From Balaenoptera acutorostrata (taxonomy: Eukaryota > Chordata > Mammalia > Artiodactyla > Balaenopteridae), in assembly GCF_949987535.1 (NCBI RefSeq), contig NC_080082.1:51064374-51128373 (forward strand): DNA of 64,000 nt. The letters are read 5' to 3'. Shown here piece by piece: positions 25,812 to 37,575 of this stretch (its first letter is position 1; every line of letters starts with the position of its first letter). The notes below the pieces were generated by a model, which saw nothing but the letters and a program-made list of their open reading frames with translations, did no database searches and was not told the DNA's origin. Both the position numbers and the translations under genes were made by a program.

Positions 25812-26330
25812 AGCACCCCTGAAGCGGGGGAGATCAGGAGAGGAAGGCGGGAAGGACTCTCTGGGAAGAGCGGGAGAGGAGCAGAGGGAGATTGCCCCGC
25901 CCACTCAGCCCGGGGAGCCTGCTGAGCTCCCAGGCAGATCCCCTGCCCTCCAAAGCCCCCTCCAGGTTGCGTGGGTCCTTGGGGGCATAGGAAGGAGGCC
26001 AAGGGGAGAACCAGAGAGGCAGGCAGGAGGGGCCCTCTGGGAGGAGCAGGAGAGGAGCAGAAGGGCGACTGCCCTACCCACTCGGGTACGGGGAGCCTGC
26101 TGAGTTTGCAGGCAGATCCCCTGCCCTCCAAACCCCCTCTAGTCTGCGTGGGTCCTTGGGGGCATAGGAGGGAGGCCGGGGAGATCATGAGAGGCAGGCA
26201 GGAGGGGCCTTCCCAGACCAGAGGAGCAGGAGAGGAAGGAGTTCATTTGCCCCACCCACTCGAGCCCAGGAAGCCTCCTGGGCTCCCAGGTGAGGTCCGC
26301 TGCCCTCTGAGACCAGGGGTGGGGGACATG
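25812..26330 (+). repeat. About 177-bp tandem units in the L1-B 5' UTR
   Basis: GTGGGTCCTTGGGGGCATAG occurs at 25971 and 26148, and CAGATCCCCTGCCCTCCA at about 25935 and 26113, giving a period of 177-178 bp. A third, more diverged unit continues to about 26330 (CCCACCCACTCGAGCCC, CTCCTGGGCTCCCAGG). GC-rich repeated 5' units resemble the monomer promoters known in rodent L1; promoter function here is inferred. Confidence 0.85.
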
Positions 26331-26936
26331 CCTGGGCCTCTTCTGTTCCTTGAGCCTAAGCCTTACCCCCCACAGCCCCCAGGGCCTTTTCCAGGCCTGT
26401 GGGTCCTGAGCAGTGGCACCGCCCACCACCCAAACCTTGCCCTTGCTTAGGCCCTGCCCTCCACAGCCAAGTCCTTCCCCCCCCTTTTTCTTTTTTCTTT
26501 TCCCTCCTCTTTTTTATTATTGTGGTACAGATGTACCTTCCAGTTGTTGATACATCTATATTTTAAATTTTATATTCTTCCTAACACATCTGTTAGTTTC
26601 CCAGTCTAATTTTATTTTTTACTTTGTTATTGTTCTTTTTTTTTTTTTGCCGCCCCAGGTGGCTTGCAGGATCTTGGTTCACGAGCATGGGGTCAGGCTG
26701 TAGCTCCTGCAGTGGGAGCTCTGAGTCCGAACCACTGGACTAACAGAGAACCTCAGACCCCAGGGAATACTCAACGCAGTGAGGTCTCATGGAGTTCCTC
26801 ATCTCAGCAACAAGACGCAGCTCTATCCAATAGCCTACAAACTCCAGTGTTGGAAGCCTCAGGCCAAACAACCAGTAAGACAGGAACACAATCCCATTCA
26901 TAAAAAAGAAAAAAAAAAAAGAGACAGCAAAAAAAT

Positions 26937-28138
26937 ATGTCACAGATGAAGGAGCAAGGTAAAAACCTACAAGACCAAATAAATGAAGAGGAAATAGGCC
27001 ATCTACCTGAAAAAGAGTTCAGAGTAATGAGAGTAAAGATGATCCAGAATCTCGGAAATAGAATGGAGGCATGGATTGAGAAAATACAAGAAATGTTTAA
27101 CAAAGATCTAGAAGAACTAAAGAACAAACAGAGATGAACAACACAATAACTGAAGTGAAAAATACACTAGAGGGGCTTCCCTGGTGGCGCAGTGGTTGAG
27201 AATCTGCCTGCTAATGCAGGGGACACGGGTTCGAGCCCTGGTCTGGGAAGATCCCACATGCCGCGGAGCGGCTGGGCCCGTGAGCCACAACTGCTGAGCC
27301 TGCGCGTCTGGAGCCTGTGCCCCGCGGCGGGAGGGGCCGCGATAGTGAGAGGCCCGCGCACCGCGATGAAGAGTGGCCCCCACTTGCCGTAACTAGAGAA
27401 AGCCCTCGCACGAACCGAAGACCCAACACAGCCAAAAATAAAGAAATAAATAAATAAAAATAAAGTAGCTATAAAAAAAAATACACTAGAAGGAATCAAT
27501 AACAGAATAACTAAGGCAGAAGAACGAATAAGTGAGCTGGAAGACAAAATGGTGGAAATAACTGCCGAGGAGCAGAATAAAGAAAGAAGAATGAAAAGAA
27601 TTGAAGACAATCTCAGAGACCTCTGGGACAACAATAAACACACCAACATTCGAATTATAGGGGTCCCAGAAGAAGAAGAGAAAAAGAAAGGGTCTGAGAA
27701 AATATCTGAAGAGATTATAGTTGAAAACTTCCCTCACATGGGAAAGGAAATAGTCACCCAAGTCCAGGAAGCACAGAGAGTCCCATACGGGATAAACCCT
27801 AGGAAAAACACACCGAGACACATGTTAATCAAACTAACAAAAATGAAATTCAAAGAAAAAATATTAAAAGCAGCAAGGGAAAAACAAAAAATAACATACA
27901 AAGGAATCCCATAAGGTTATCAGCTGATTTTTCAGCGGAAACTCTGCAGGCCAGAAGGGAATGGCAGGATATACTTAACGTGATGAAAGAGAAAAACCTA
28001 CAACAAAGGTTACTCTACCCAGCAAGGGTCTCATTCAGATTCAATGGAGAAATCAAAAGCTTTTTAGACAAGCAAAAGCTAAGAGAATTCAGCACCACCA
28101 AACCAGGTTTACAACAAATGCTAAAGAAACTTCTCTAA
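26937..28138 (+). pseudogene. L1-B ORF1 remnant, split by a SINE
   Basis: The frame opens MSQMKEQGKNLQDQINEEE, keeps the LPEKEFR and MFNKDLEELKNK motifs, and stops at 27136. A SINE occupies 27172-27476. The C-terminal half resumes with EEQNKERRMKRIEDNLRD and NIRIIGVPEEEE (27643), breaks again at 27912, and the homologous end is TAA at 28136. Dead copy of the L1 RNA-binding protein. Confidence 0.85.
27172..27476 (+). mobile_element. CHR-type SINE in L1-B ORF1
   Basis: Full-length tRNA-derived SINE, GGCTTCCCTGGTGGCGCAG to an A-rich tail. Target duplications AAAATACACTAGA lie at about 27159-27171 and 27478-27490. GC-rich and little diverged, hence probably young. Confidence 0.93.
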
Positions 28139-28196
28139 GTGGGAAACACAAGAGAAGAAAAAGACCGACAAAAAAAACCCCAAAACAATTAAGAAA

Positions 28197-30990
28197 ATGG
28201 TAATAGGAACATACATATCGATAACAACCTTGAATGTAAACGGACTACATGACCTAACCAAAAGACACAGACTGGCTGAATGGATACAAAAACAAGACCC
28301 ATACATATGCTGTCTACAAGAGACCCACTTCAGACCTAGGGATACATACAGACTGAAAGTGAAGGGATGGAAAAAGATACTCCATGCAAATGGACATCAA
28401 AAGAAAGCTGGAGTAGCAATACTCATATCAGATAAAATAGACTTTAAAATAAAGACTGTTACAAGAGATAAGGAGGGACACTACATAATGATCAAAGGAT
28501 CAATCCAAGAGGAAGATATAACAATTATAAATGTTTATGCACCCAACATAGGGGCACCTCAATACATAATGCAAATGCTAACAACTATGAAAGGAGAAAT
28601 TGACAATAACACACTAATAGCAGGGGACTTTAATATCCCACTTACACCAATGGACAGATCATCCAAACAGAAAATAAATAAGGAAACACAAGCTTTAAAT
28701 GACACAACCGACCAGAGACATCTAACCAATATTCATAGAACATTCCACCCAAAAGCAGCAGGATACACTTTCTTCTCAAGTGCACATGGAACATTCTCCA
28801 GGATAGATCACATCTTGGGTCACAAATCAAGCCTTGGAAAATTTAAGAAAATTGAAATCGTAACAAGCATCTTTTCTGACCACAACACTATGAGACTGGA
28901 AATCAATTACAGAAAAAAAAACTGTAAAAAACACAAATACATGGAGGCTAAACAGTGCACTACTAAATAACCAAGAGATCACTGAAGAAATCAAAGAAAA
29001 AATTAAAAAATACATAGAAATAAATGACAATGAAAACATGGCAACCCAAAACCTATGGGACGCAGCAAAAGAAGTTCTAAGAGGGAAGTTTATAGCAATA
29101 CAATCTCGCCTCAAGAAACAAGAAGAATCTCAAATAAACAATCTAACCCTACACTTAAAATAACTAGAGAAAGAAGAACAAACAAAACCCAAAGTCAGTA
29201 GAAGGAAAGAAATCATAAAGATCAGAGCAGAAATAAATGAAATAGAAATGAAGAAAATAGCAAAGATCAATAAAACTAAAAGCTGGCACTTTGAGAAGAT
29301 AAACAAAATTGATAAACCCTTAGCCAGACTCATCAAGAAAAAAAGGAAGAGGACGCAAATCAATAAAATTGGAAATGAAAAAGGAGAAATCACAACTGAA
29401 ACTGCAGAAATACAAAGGATTATAAGAGACTACTACAAACAACTATATGCCAATAAAATGGACAACCACGAAGAAATGGACAAATTCTTGGAAAGGTACA
29501 ATTTTCCAAGACTGAACCAGAAAGAATTAGAAAATATAAACAGACCTATCACAAGTAATGAAATTGAAACCGTAATTAAAAATCTTCCAACAAACAAAAG
29601 TCCAGGACCAGATGGCTTCACAGGTGAATTCTATCAAACACTTAGAGAAGGGCTAACACCTACCCTTCTCAAACTCTTCCAAATATTGCAGAGGGAGGAA
29701 CACTCCCAAATTCATTCTACAAAGCCACCATCACCCTGATACCAAAACCAGAAAAAGATATCACAAAAAAAGAAAATTATAGACCAATATCACTGATGAA
29801 CATAGAGGCAAAAATCCTCAACAAAATACTAGCAAACAGAATCCAACAGCACATTAAAAGGACCATATGCCATGATCAAGTGGGATTTATCCCAGGGATG
29901 TAAGGATTCTTCAATATACATAAATCAATCATATGCCATGATCAAGTGGGATTTATCCCAGGGATGTAAGGATTCTTCAATATACATAAATCAATCAATG
30001 TGATACACCACATTAACAAATTAAGGAATAAAAACCATATGATCATCTCAATAGATGCTGAAAAAGCTTTTGACAAAATTCAACACCCATTTATGATAAA
30101 AACTCTCCAGAGAGTGGGCATAGAGGGAACCTACCTCAACATAATAAAGGCCATATATGACAAACCCACAGCAAGCATCACACTCAATGGTGAAAAACTG
30201 AAAGCATTTCCACTAAGATCAGGAACAAGACAAGGATGTCCACTCTCGCCACTCTTATTCAACATAGTTTTGGAAGTCCTATCCACAGCAATCAGAGAAG
30301 AAAAAGAAATGAAAGAAATACAAATTGGAAAAGAAGAAGTAAAACTGTCACTGTTTGCCGATGACATGATACTATACATAGAAAATCCTAAAGATGCCAC
30401 TAGAAAACTACTAGAACTAATCAATGAATTTGGTAAGGATGCAGGATACAAAATTAATGCACAGAAATCTCTGGCATTCCTATACACCAACAATGAAAAA
30501 TCACAAAGAGAAATTAAGGAAAAATCCCATTCACGATTGCAACAAAAGAATAAAACACCTAGGAATAAACCTGCCTAAGGAGGTGAAAGATTTGTATTCA
30601 GAAAACCATAAGACACTGAAGAAAGAAATCAAAGATGACATAAACAGATGGAGAAATATACCATGTTCTTGGATTGGAAGAATCAATATTGTGAAAAGAC
30701 TATACTACCCAAAACAATCTACAGATTCAATGCAAGCCCTATCAAAATACCAGTGGCATTCTTCAAAGAATTAGAACAAAAAATTTTACTATTTACAATA
30801 GCCAGGACATGGAAGCAACCTAAATGTCCATCAACAGATGAATGGATAAAGAAGATGTGGCACATATATACAATGGAATATTACTCAGCCATAAAAAGAA
30901 ACTAAACTGAGTTATTTGTAGTGAGGTGGATGGACCTAGAGACTGTCATACAGAGTGAAGTAAGTCAGAAAGAGAAAAACAAATACTGTA
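28197..30990 (+). pseudogene. L1-B ORF2 remnant
   Basis: The endonuclease domain (TLNVNGLHDLTKR, LQETHF, AGDFN, SDHN) is open for 257 codons to a stop at 28968. Reverse-transcriptase pieces follow: [12 protein letters not shown] at 29607, [12 protein letters not shown] at 30054 and an intact FADDMILY at 30355. A 66-bp tandem duplication containing a stop, several frameshifts and a deletion of about 1.06 kb (LEQKIL joined to [11 protein letters not shown] at 30783) make it non-functional. Confidence 0.9.
29865..29996 (+). repeat. Perfect 66-bp tandem duplication in L1-B ORF2
   Basis: 29865-29930 and 29931-29996 are identical by eye (ATATGCCATGATCAAGTGGG to TAAATCAATC). Both copies carry GGGATGTAAGG, an in-frame stop where L1 normally has Gln. 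Confidence 0.95.
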
Positions 30991-31717
30991 TGCTAACACA
31001 TATATGGAATCTAAAAAAAAAAAAAAGGTTCTCATGAACCTAGGGGCAGGACAGGAATAAAGATTCAGACGTAGAGAATGGACTTGAGGACATGGGGAGG
31101 GGGAAGGGTAAGCTGGGATGAAGTGAGAGAGTAGCATGGACATGTACACACTACCAAATGTAAAACAGACAGCTAGTGGGAAGCAGCGGCATAGCACAGG
31201 GAGATCAGCTCAGTGCTTTGTGACCACCTAGAGGGGTGGGATAGGGAGGGTGGGAGGGAGGGAGGCGCAAGAGGGAGGGGATATGGGGATATATGTATAC
31301 ATATAGCTGATTCACTTTGTTATACAGCAGAAACTAACACACCATTGTAAAGCAATTATACTCCAATAAAGATGTTAACAAATAAATTAATTAAATAAAA
31401 TACATGAGGAGTGCCTTTTTTAATGTAAAAAAAAAAAGACATGAGACATGGAGAAGAGAAAGGAAAATGACAGACATAATTTAGTGTCAACATTAGTGGT
31501 AAATGGATTTAACAATCAAAAAGGCAGAGACTGTCAGACTGGATAGAAAAACAAGATCAAACTATATGCTGTCTATAGGATACATACTTTAGGTTCAAAC
31601 ATAAAAATAAGTTGAAATAAATTGACGGGAAAAGATATATCATGCAAAGAATAACCATAAAAATGCTGGAGTGAATATACTAATATTAGACAAAACAGAC
31701 TTTAAAACAAAAACTGG

Positions 31718-32005
31718 GGACTTCCCTGGTGGTCCAGTGGTTAAGAATCCACCTTCCAATGCAGGGGACACGGGTTCGATCCCTGGTCAGGGAACTAAGA
31801 TCCCACATGCTGTGGGGCAAATGAGCCTGCACGCCACAACTACTGAGCCTGCGCACCACAACTAGAGAGCCCATATGCCTCAACTAGAGCCCATGTGCCA
31901 CAACAACAGAGTCCACGTGCTCTGGAGCCTGCGTGCCGCAACAAAGAGCCCATGTGCCGCAACTAAGAACTGACACAGCCAAATAAATAAATAAATATTT
32001 TAAAA
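31718..32005 (+). mobile_element. CHR-type SINE
   Basis: GGGGACTTCCCTGGTGGTCC head, promoter-like GGTTCGATCCC B-box motif and A/T-rich tail, inserted in the older L1M fragment. Confidence 0.9.
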
Positions 32006-32634
32006 AGGAAATCAATAAAATAGAGAACAGAAAAATAATAGAAAGAATCAATAAGACCAAAAATTGGTTCCTTGAAAAAATCAACAAAATTGACAAACCT
32101 TTAAGTTGACTGACCAAGAAAAAGAGAGAACGCTCAAAGCATTAAACTCAGGAATGAAAGAGGAGACATTACTACTAACCTTACAGGATTAAAAAGGATT
32201 ATAGTGGAATATTATGAAAAACAGTATGGTAACAAATTAGATGATTTAGATGAAATGGACAAATTCCTAGAAAGACACAAAGTAATGAAACTGCTCAAGG
32301 ACAGATAAAAAGAAAATCTGAATAAACCTGTATCAAGTAAAGAGATTCAATTAGTAATCAAAAAACTACCCACAAAAAAAAGCTCAGGGCTAGATGGCTT
32401 CACTGGTAAATTCTACCAAACACCAAAGAACAGTTAATACCAATACTTCACAAAATCTCCCAAAATAGAAGAGGAGTGAATGCTCCTTCTATGAGGCCAG
32501 TATTACCCTGATATACCAGACACTGACAAAAAAAAGAAAAAAAAAGAAAACTACAGATCACTATCTCTTATTAATACAAAGGTAAAAATCCTCAACAAAA
32601 TGCTAACTAATTTAATCTAACAATATATAAAAAG

Positions 32635-33285
32635 GGAACACAGATGTTTATAACAGCTTTAATTCATAATTGCCAACACCTGGAAGCAATCAAGACGTCC
32701 CTTAGTAGGTGAATGGATAAATAAATTGTGGTATATCCAGATAAAGGAATATTACTCAATGCTAAAAAGAAATGTGCTATCAAACCAGGAAAACACATGG
32801 AGGAACCTTAAATGCATATAACTAAGTGAAAGAAGCTGACTTGAAAAGGCTATATACAGTATGATTCCACTATATGACATTCTGGAAAAGGCAAAACTAC
32901 AGAGACAGTAATAAGATTAGTGGATACCAGGGGCTGGAGGAGAGGAGAGCAATGACTAGACAGAGCAGAGAGGATTTTTAGGTCAGTGAAAATACTCTGT
33001 ATGATACCATAATGACAGACACATGTATATACATTTGTCCAAATCCATAGATTATACAACACCAAGAGTGAGCCTGAATGTAAACTATTAGACTTTGGGT
33101 GATTATGATGTGTCAGTATAGGTCCATCAATTATAACAATGTACCACTCTGATGGGGGATGCTGATAATGGGGGAGGCTATGCATGTGTGGGGGCAAAGG
33201 GTATATGGGGAATTCCTGTACCTTCCTCTCAACTTTGCCATGAACCTGAAATTGCTCTTTAAAAACAAACAAACAAAAAATATAT
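32635..33285 (+). mobile_element. L1M 3' end nested in the older L1M
   Basis: Sequence from GATGTTTATAACAGC through a 3' UTR (TGATTATGATGTGTCAGTAT) to an A-rich tail interrupts L1 ORF2. AATATATAAA before (about 32622) and after (about 33277) suggests a target duplication. The same 3' UTR family is seen at 3960-4560. Confidence 0.78.
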
Positions 33286-33910
33286 AAAGAATTATGTGCC
33301 ATCACCAAGTGGGATTTATCCCAGGAATGCAATACTGATTTAACATCTGAAAATAAACTAATGTAATACTCGATGCTGATAGAATAAAGAACAAATCCAT
33401 ACGATCATCTCAACAGATGCAGAAAAAGCACTTGACAAAACTCAATACCTTTTTCATGAGAAAAACACTCAACAAACTAGCAAAAAAGAGGAACTTCCTC
33501 AACGTGTTAAAAGACATCTACAAACACCCCACAGCTAACATCATACTAAATGTGAAAGACTAGATGCTTTCCCCTTATGGTCAGGAACAAGACAAGGATG
33601 TACATTCTTACCACTTCTATTAACATTGCAGTGAAGGTTCTAAACAGAGCAATTAGGCAAGAAAATAAAAGGTATCCAGATTGGGAAGGAGAAAATACAA
33701 CTATCTCTATTTTCAGATGACATGATTTTCAGAAAACATAAGAAATCCACTAAAATTTTATTAGAACTAATAAACAACTTCAGCAAGGTTGCAGAATATA
33801 AGATCAATAGTAAAAACCCAATTGTATAACTACACATTTGCAGTGAACATCCAAAAATGAAATCAAGGAAAACAAATCCCATTTACAATAGCATCAGAAA
33901 GAATAAAATA

Positions 33911-36345
33911 CTGCTCAAGATGGTGGAGTAGAAAGACCCTGAGCTCACATCCTCTCATGGGCACACCAAAATTACAGCTATTTACAGAGCAACTGTTGAT
34001 GAGAAAGACTGAAACCTATGAGAACGAACCACAACAAGATGGGTAGGAGTGGTAGAGTCAACGTATAGTCAAGACCCATACTCCTGGATGGGAAACACAC
34101 AAATGGGAGAATAATTACAATTGCAGAGGTTTTCCACAAGGAGCAAGGGGTCTGAGCCCCACATCGGGCTCTAGAGCCTGAGGATCCTGCACTGGGGAAG
34201 ACAAGCCCCCAGAGCATTTGGCTTTGAAGGCCAGTGGGGCTTACTTTCAGGTGACCCAGAGGATTGTAGGAAACAGAGACTCCACTCTTAGAGGGCGCAC
34301 ACAAAATCTCACGTGCTCTGGGACTCAGGGGAGCAGCAGGAATTTGAAAGGAGCCTGGTTCAGACCCCGCTGCTGACCTTGGAGAGTCTTCTGGAGAGGC
34401 AGGATGCAACTTGAGCTCACCCTGGGGACATAGAAACTGGCAGCAGCCACTTTGGGGAGTTCGTTCAACCACATGGACACTGGTGCTGGCAAGTGCCATT
34501 TTGGAATCTTCTCTGTAGCTTATTAGCCTTGGGACTCAGCTCCACACTGCCCACAAGTTTGTAGGCAAAAGTACTGTGACTCTTAAGGCCCACCAATTAG
34601 CCAGGCAGGGACACAGATCCATCCACCAGCAAGCAGGCTGCCTTAAGATTCTCTGAGCCCACAGCCACCCCTGGACATGACCCTGTCCACCAGGGGGCCC
34701 AGGACCCAGCCCCACACACCAGAGATGAAAATGTTGAGAGATGATACAAACATGAAGGATGGAGAATGAAGATCTAATCTAAAAGCTATATACATTGCCA
34801 AGGAACCAGAATAAAAGAAAACCCAAAAACACAAATGGAAAAAAAAAAACAAACTTGGAGTTGAAATAAAATTGAGATATTATGACTATGTGAAAGGAAA
34901 AAATGAATGAAAAAAAGGGTAAATTGTAACTGTGGATAGGCAATGGTTTTTTTAGATATGACACCAAAAGCACAAGCAACAAAAGAAAATTAAATAAAAA
35001 TGGACTTCAGAAAAATGTAAAAATCTTGTGCTTTCAAGGACATCATCAAGAAAGTGAAAAGACAACCCATAGGCTGGGAGAAAATATTTACAGATCATAT
35101 ACCAGATAAGAAACATATCTAGAATATATATGAAGATCTCTTACAATTAAATAAAAAGACAGACCAATTAAAAAATGGGCAAAGGATCTAAATAAACATT
35201 TCTTCAAAGAAGATATACAAATGGCCAATAAGCACATGAAAAGATGCTCAACATCACTAATTACCAGGTACACGTAAATCAAAATCACAATGAAATATCA
35301 CTTCACAACCACTAGATGGTTATAATCAAAAGGACAGATAATAATAAGTGTTGATGAGGATGTGGAGAGACTAGAATCCTCATCGACTGCTGGTGGAAAT
35401 GTAAGATGGTACAACTGTTGTGTAAAATAGTGGGGCAGTTCCTTAAAAAGTTAAATGTAGAGTTACTGTATAAGCTAGCAATTCCACTACATATAATGAG
35501 AGAACTAAAAATATATGCCCACATAAAAACTTGTACACAAATGTTCTTAGCTACATTATTCGTAATAGCCAAAAAGTGGAAATAATTCAAATGTCCATTA
35601 ACTGATAAAAAGATAAATAAAATATGTCATATTCAGGACTTTCCTGGTGGCACAGTGGTTAAGAATCTTCCTGCCAATGCAGGGGACATGGGTTCGAGCC
35701 CTGGTCCAGGAAGATCCCACATGCTGTGGAGCAACTAAGCCATGCACCGCAACTACTGAGCCTGAGCTCTAGAGCCCATGAGCGACAACTACTGAGCCCC
35801 TGTGCCACAGTTACTGAAGCCCACATGCCTAGAGCCCATGCTCCACAACAACAGAAGCCACTGCAATGGGAAGCCCGTGCAGCACAATGATGAGTAGCCC
35901 CCACTTGCCACAACGAAGACCCAACACAGCCAAAAAAATAAAATATAAATAAATAAATACATTTATAAAAAAATGTCATATTCATATAAGAGAATACTAT
36001 TTGGAAATAAAAAGAAACAAAGTACTGATACAAGCTACAAAATGGATGAGCCTTGAAAACATTATGCTGAGTGAAAGAAGACAGTCACAAAGGACCATAT
36101 ATTATATGAGTCCATTTATATGAATGTCCAGAATAGGCAAATCCATAGAAACAGAAAGTACAAAGGAGACTTGGGGGGAAATGGGAAGTGATAGCTCATG
36201 GGTACAGAGTTCCTTTTTAGGGTGATGAAATGTTCTAACATTGATTGTGGTAATGGCAATTCATACTAAAAATCATTGAATTATATACTTTAAATGTGTC
36301 AATTTTATGGTATGTGACTTATATGTCAACAAAGTTTTTTTTAGG
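33911..36345 (+). mobile_element. L1M with 5' UTR joined to ORF2 end and 3' UTR
   Basis: CTCAAGATGGTGGAGTAGAAAG at 33913 is an L1 5' UTR start. From about 34940 the sequence is the ORF2 C-terminal region (AAGAAGATATACAAATGGCC at 35206) and 3' UTR to about 36345. The middle is missing, so this is either one element with a large deletion or two adjacent fragments. A SINE is inserted at 35636. Confidence 0.7.
35636..35972 (+). mobile_element. CHR-type SINE
   Basis: Full-length SINE flanked by perfect ATGTCATATTCA duplications (35624-35635, 35973-35984), inside L1M. Confidence 0.93.
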
Positions 36346-36565
36346 TTGTGAGACTGTTTCAATGTATTTCAAGTTTTAAAAAAATTCCAATAAAAATAAT
36401 TCCATCAGAAAATGTTACTGATTAACTTGATTATTATTCCACAAATATTCATTTGTGTCTCTAGCTAATGTCCCATCCCCCAGTGTGGGCCCTGAATGAG
36501 CCATTTGTTAGAGCTAAAGGAATGTCAGTGAACATGATGTGAGTAGAGGCCTGAAATGCGCTTAT

Positions 36566-36935
36566 ACCTGTTAAAAACAAGACAACAGGCCCAAAATGGA
36601 GTCACTTATGCTAAGCCTCATGTCACCAAACTGAGACTTACCTACAGTTTCAGCCTCTCCTAGAAATAAAACCTTAAACTAGTCAAGCAGGAATCACCTG
36701 ATCAGCATTAGTGAGGTAATCTGCCTGATAGACCCTATCATCCCCTAAAGGAAAGTAACCTGGCCAGAACCAATCCACTTTTTGCTACTATAACTTCCTT
36801 ATTCCCACTCCCTTCTGCCTATAAAAGTCTTTGACTTGGTACAGCTCCTCAGAGTTCTATGTATCTGCTAGATTGGATGTTCCCTGACTCATGAATCATT
36901 GAATAAAGCCAATAAGATCTTCAAAATGTAATCAG
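36566..36935 (+). mobile_element. Probable solo LTR of an old endogenous retrovirus-like element
   Basis: TGTTAAAAAC at 36569 opens a non-L1 block with a CCTATAAAAG TATA-like box at 36820 and AATAAA at 36902, the layout of an LTR. No internal retroviral genes are seen on either side. Family and exact ends are uncertain. Confidence 0.5.
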
Positions 36936-37224
36936 TTGAATTTTGTTTTTAAACACATCCTTGACTTGGTTCATGTACTCCAGTGATCTGGCAAGTGAAG
37001 ACCCTGCCCCAGAAAGCTGCTGCTCTTTCACCTGAATGAACGCACGTGGAGGAGATGTGCCCATGCCACAGCCTGAGTCAGGGCCAGGTGATCTGCAGCC
37101 CAAAGCAGAGCCCAAAGCCCACATAGTCAACTTGCATGAGCATAAAGGTCTCATAAAAGCAGCAGAAAAGCTGAAAAGATACCTGATTGAAAATTTTTCA
37201 AAGAATTAGGCTCTCAAAATGGAG

Positions 37225-37575
37225 CTGGATTTAGATATTTTTACTGGTTAACAGGCTGTAGAGTCTGACATCATGAGTTCAAATCCTGGCTTCAAAATTT
37301 AATCGTGTGGGAATTCCCTGCCAGTCCAGTGGTTAGGACTCGGCGCTTTCACTGCCATGGCTCGGGTTCAATCCCTGGTTGGGAACTAAGATCCCACAAG
37401 CCTCACAGAGCAGCCAAAAACAAAAAAAGGTTTTTTTTAAACTAAAATCGACAAATAGCCAAATTTGAGCCTCATCTGTAAAGTGGCATTTTCCTCCAAG
37501 GGGTGTTATGAGGACTAAATGAGACCAAAAACTGTGAAGCACTCAGAACTGAGGTTGGCACCCAATAATCATTCA
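37225..37575 (+). mobile_element. MIR SINE split by a short CHR-type SINE
   Basis: AGTTCAAATCCTGGCTTC (about 37275) and CTCATCTGTAAAGTGGCA with CAATAAATGTTT (37470-37585) are the two halves of an ancient MIR. Between them at about 37309-37440 is a short tRNA-derived SINE (GGGAATTCCCTGCCAGTCC). Confidence 0.82.

Larger units (their letters stand above)
25631..31379 (+). mobile_element. Long L1 (L1-B) with a different 5' UTR and an internal deletion
   Basis: It begins GAAGATGGCAGTGTGGGAAG, a 5' UTR unrelated in sequence to that of L1-A, and includes GC-rich tandem units. ORF1 (26937-28138) is split by a SINE, ORF2 starts at 28197, and about 1.06 kb is missing near 30783. The 3' UTR ends with CCAATAAAGATGTTAAC. 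I could not find a convincing target duplication, so the ends are approximate. It is antisense to ZNF568. Confidence 0.88.
31437..33905 (+). mobile_element. Older L1M ORF2 fragment with nested insertions
   Basis: Diverged L1 ORF2 sequence: endonuclease end, an AAAGATTTAT-free linker with KNWFLEKINKID-like coding near 32055, [11 protein letters not shown] near 32390, DAEKALDKTQ near 33415 and a degenerate reverse-transcriptase core near 33710 (FSDDM). It is interrupted by a SINE (31718) and an L1 3' end (32635). More mutated than L1-A or L1-B, so older. Confidence 0.8.

Noticed and set aside
25812..26330. Tandem spaced repeats as a CRISPR array
   Set aside because: Units are adjacent ~177-bp copies without spacers, in a mammalian L1.
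25659..26450. Pro-rich ORFs up to 170 aa on both strands
   Set aside because: They are GC-rich frames in the L1-B 5' UTR tandem units.
22235..30493. Minus-strand ORFs of about 120 aa in the reverse-transcriptase regions
   Set aside because: Antisense shadows of L1 ORF2, present in the same place in both elements.
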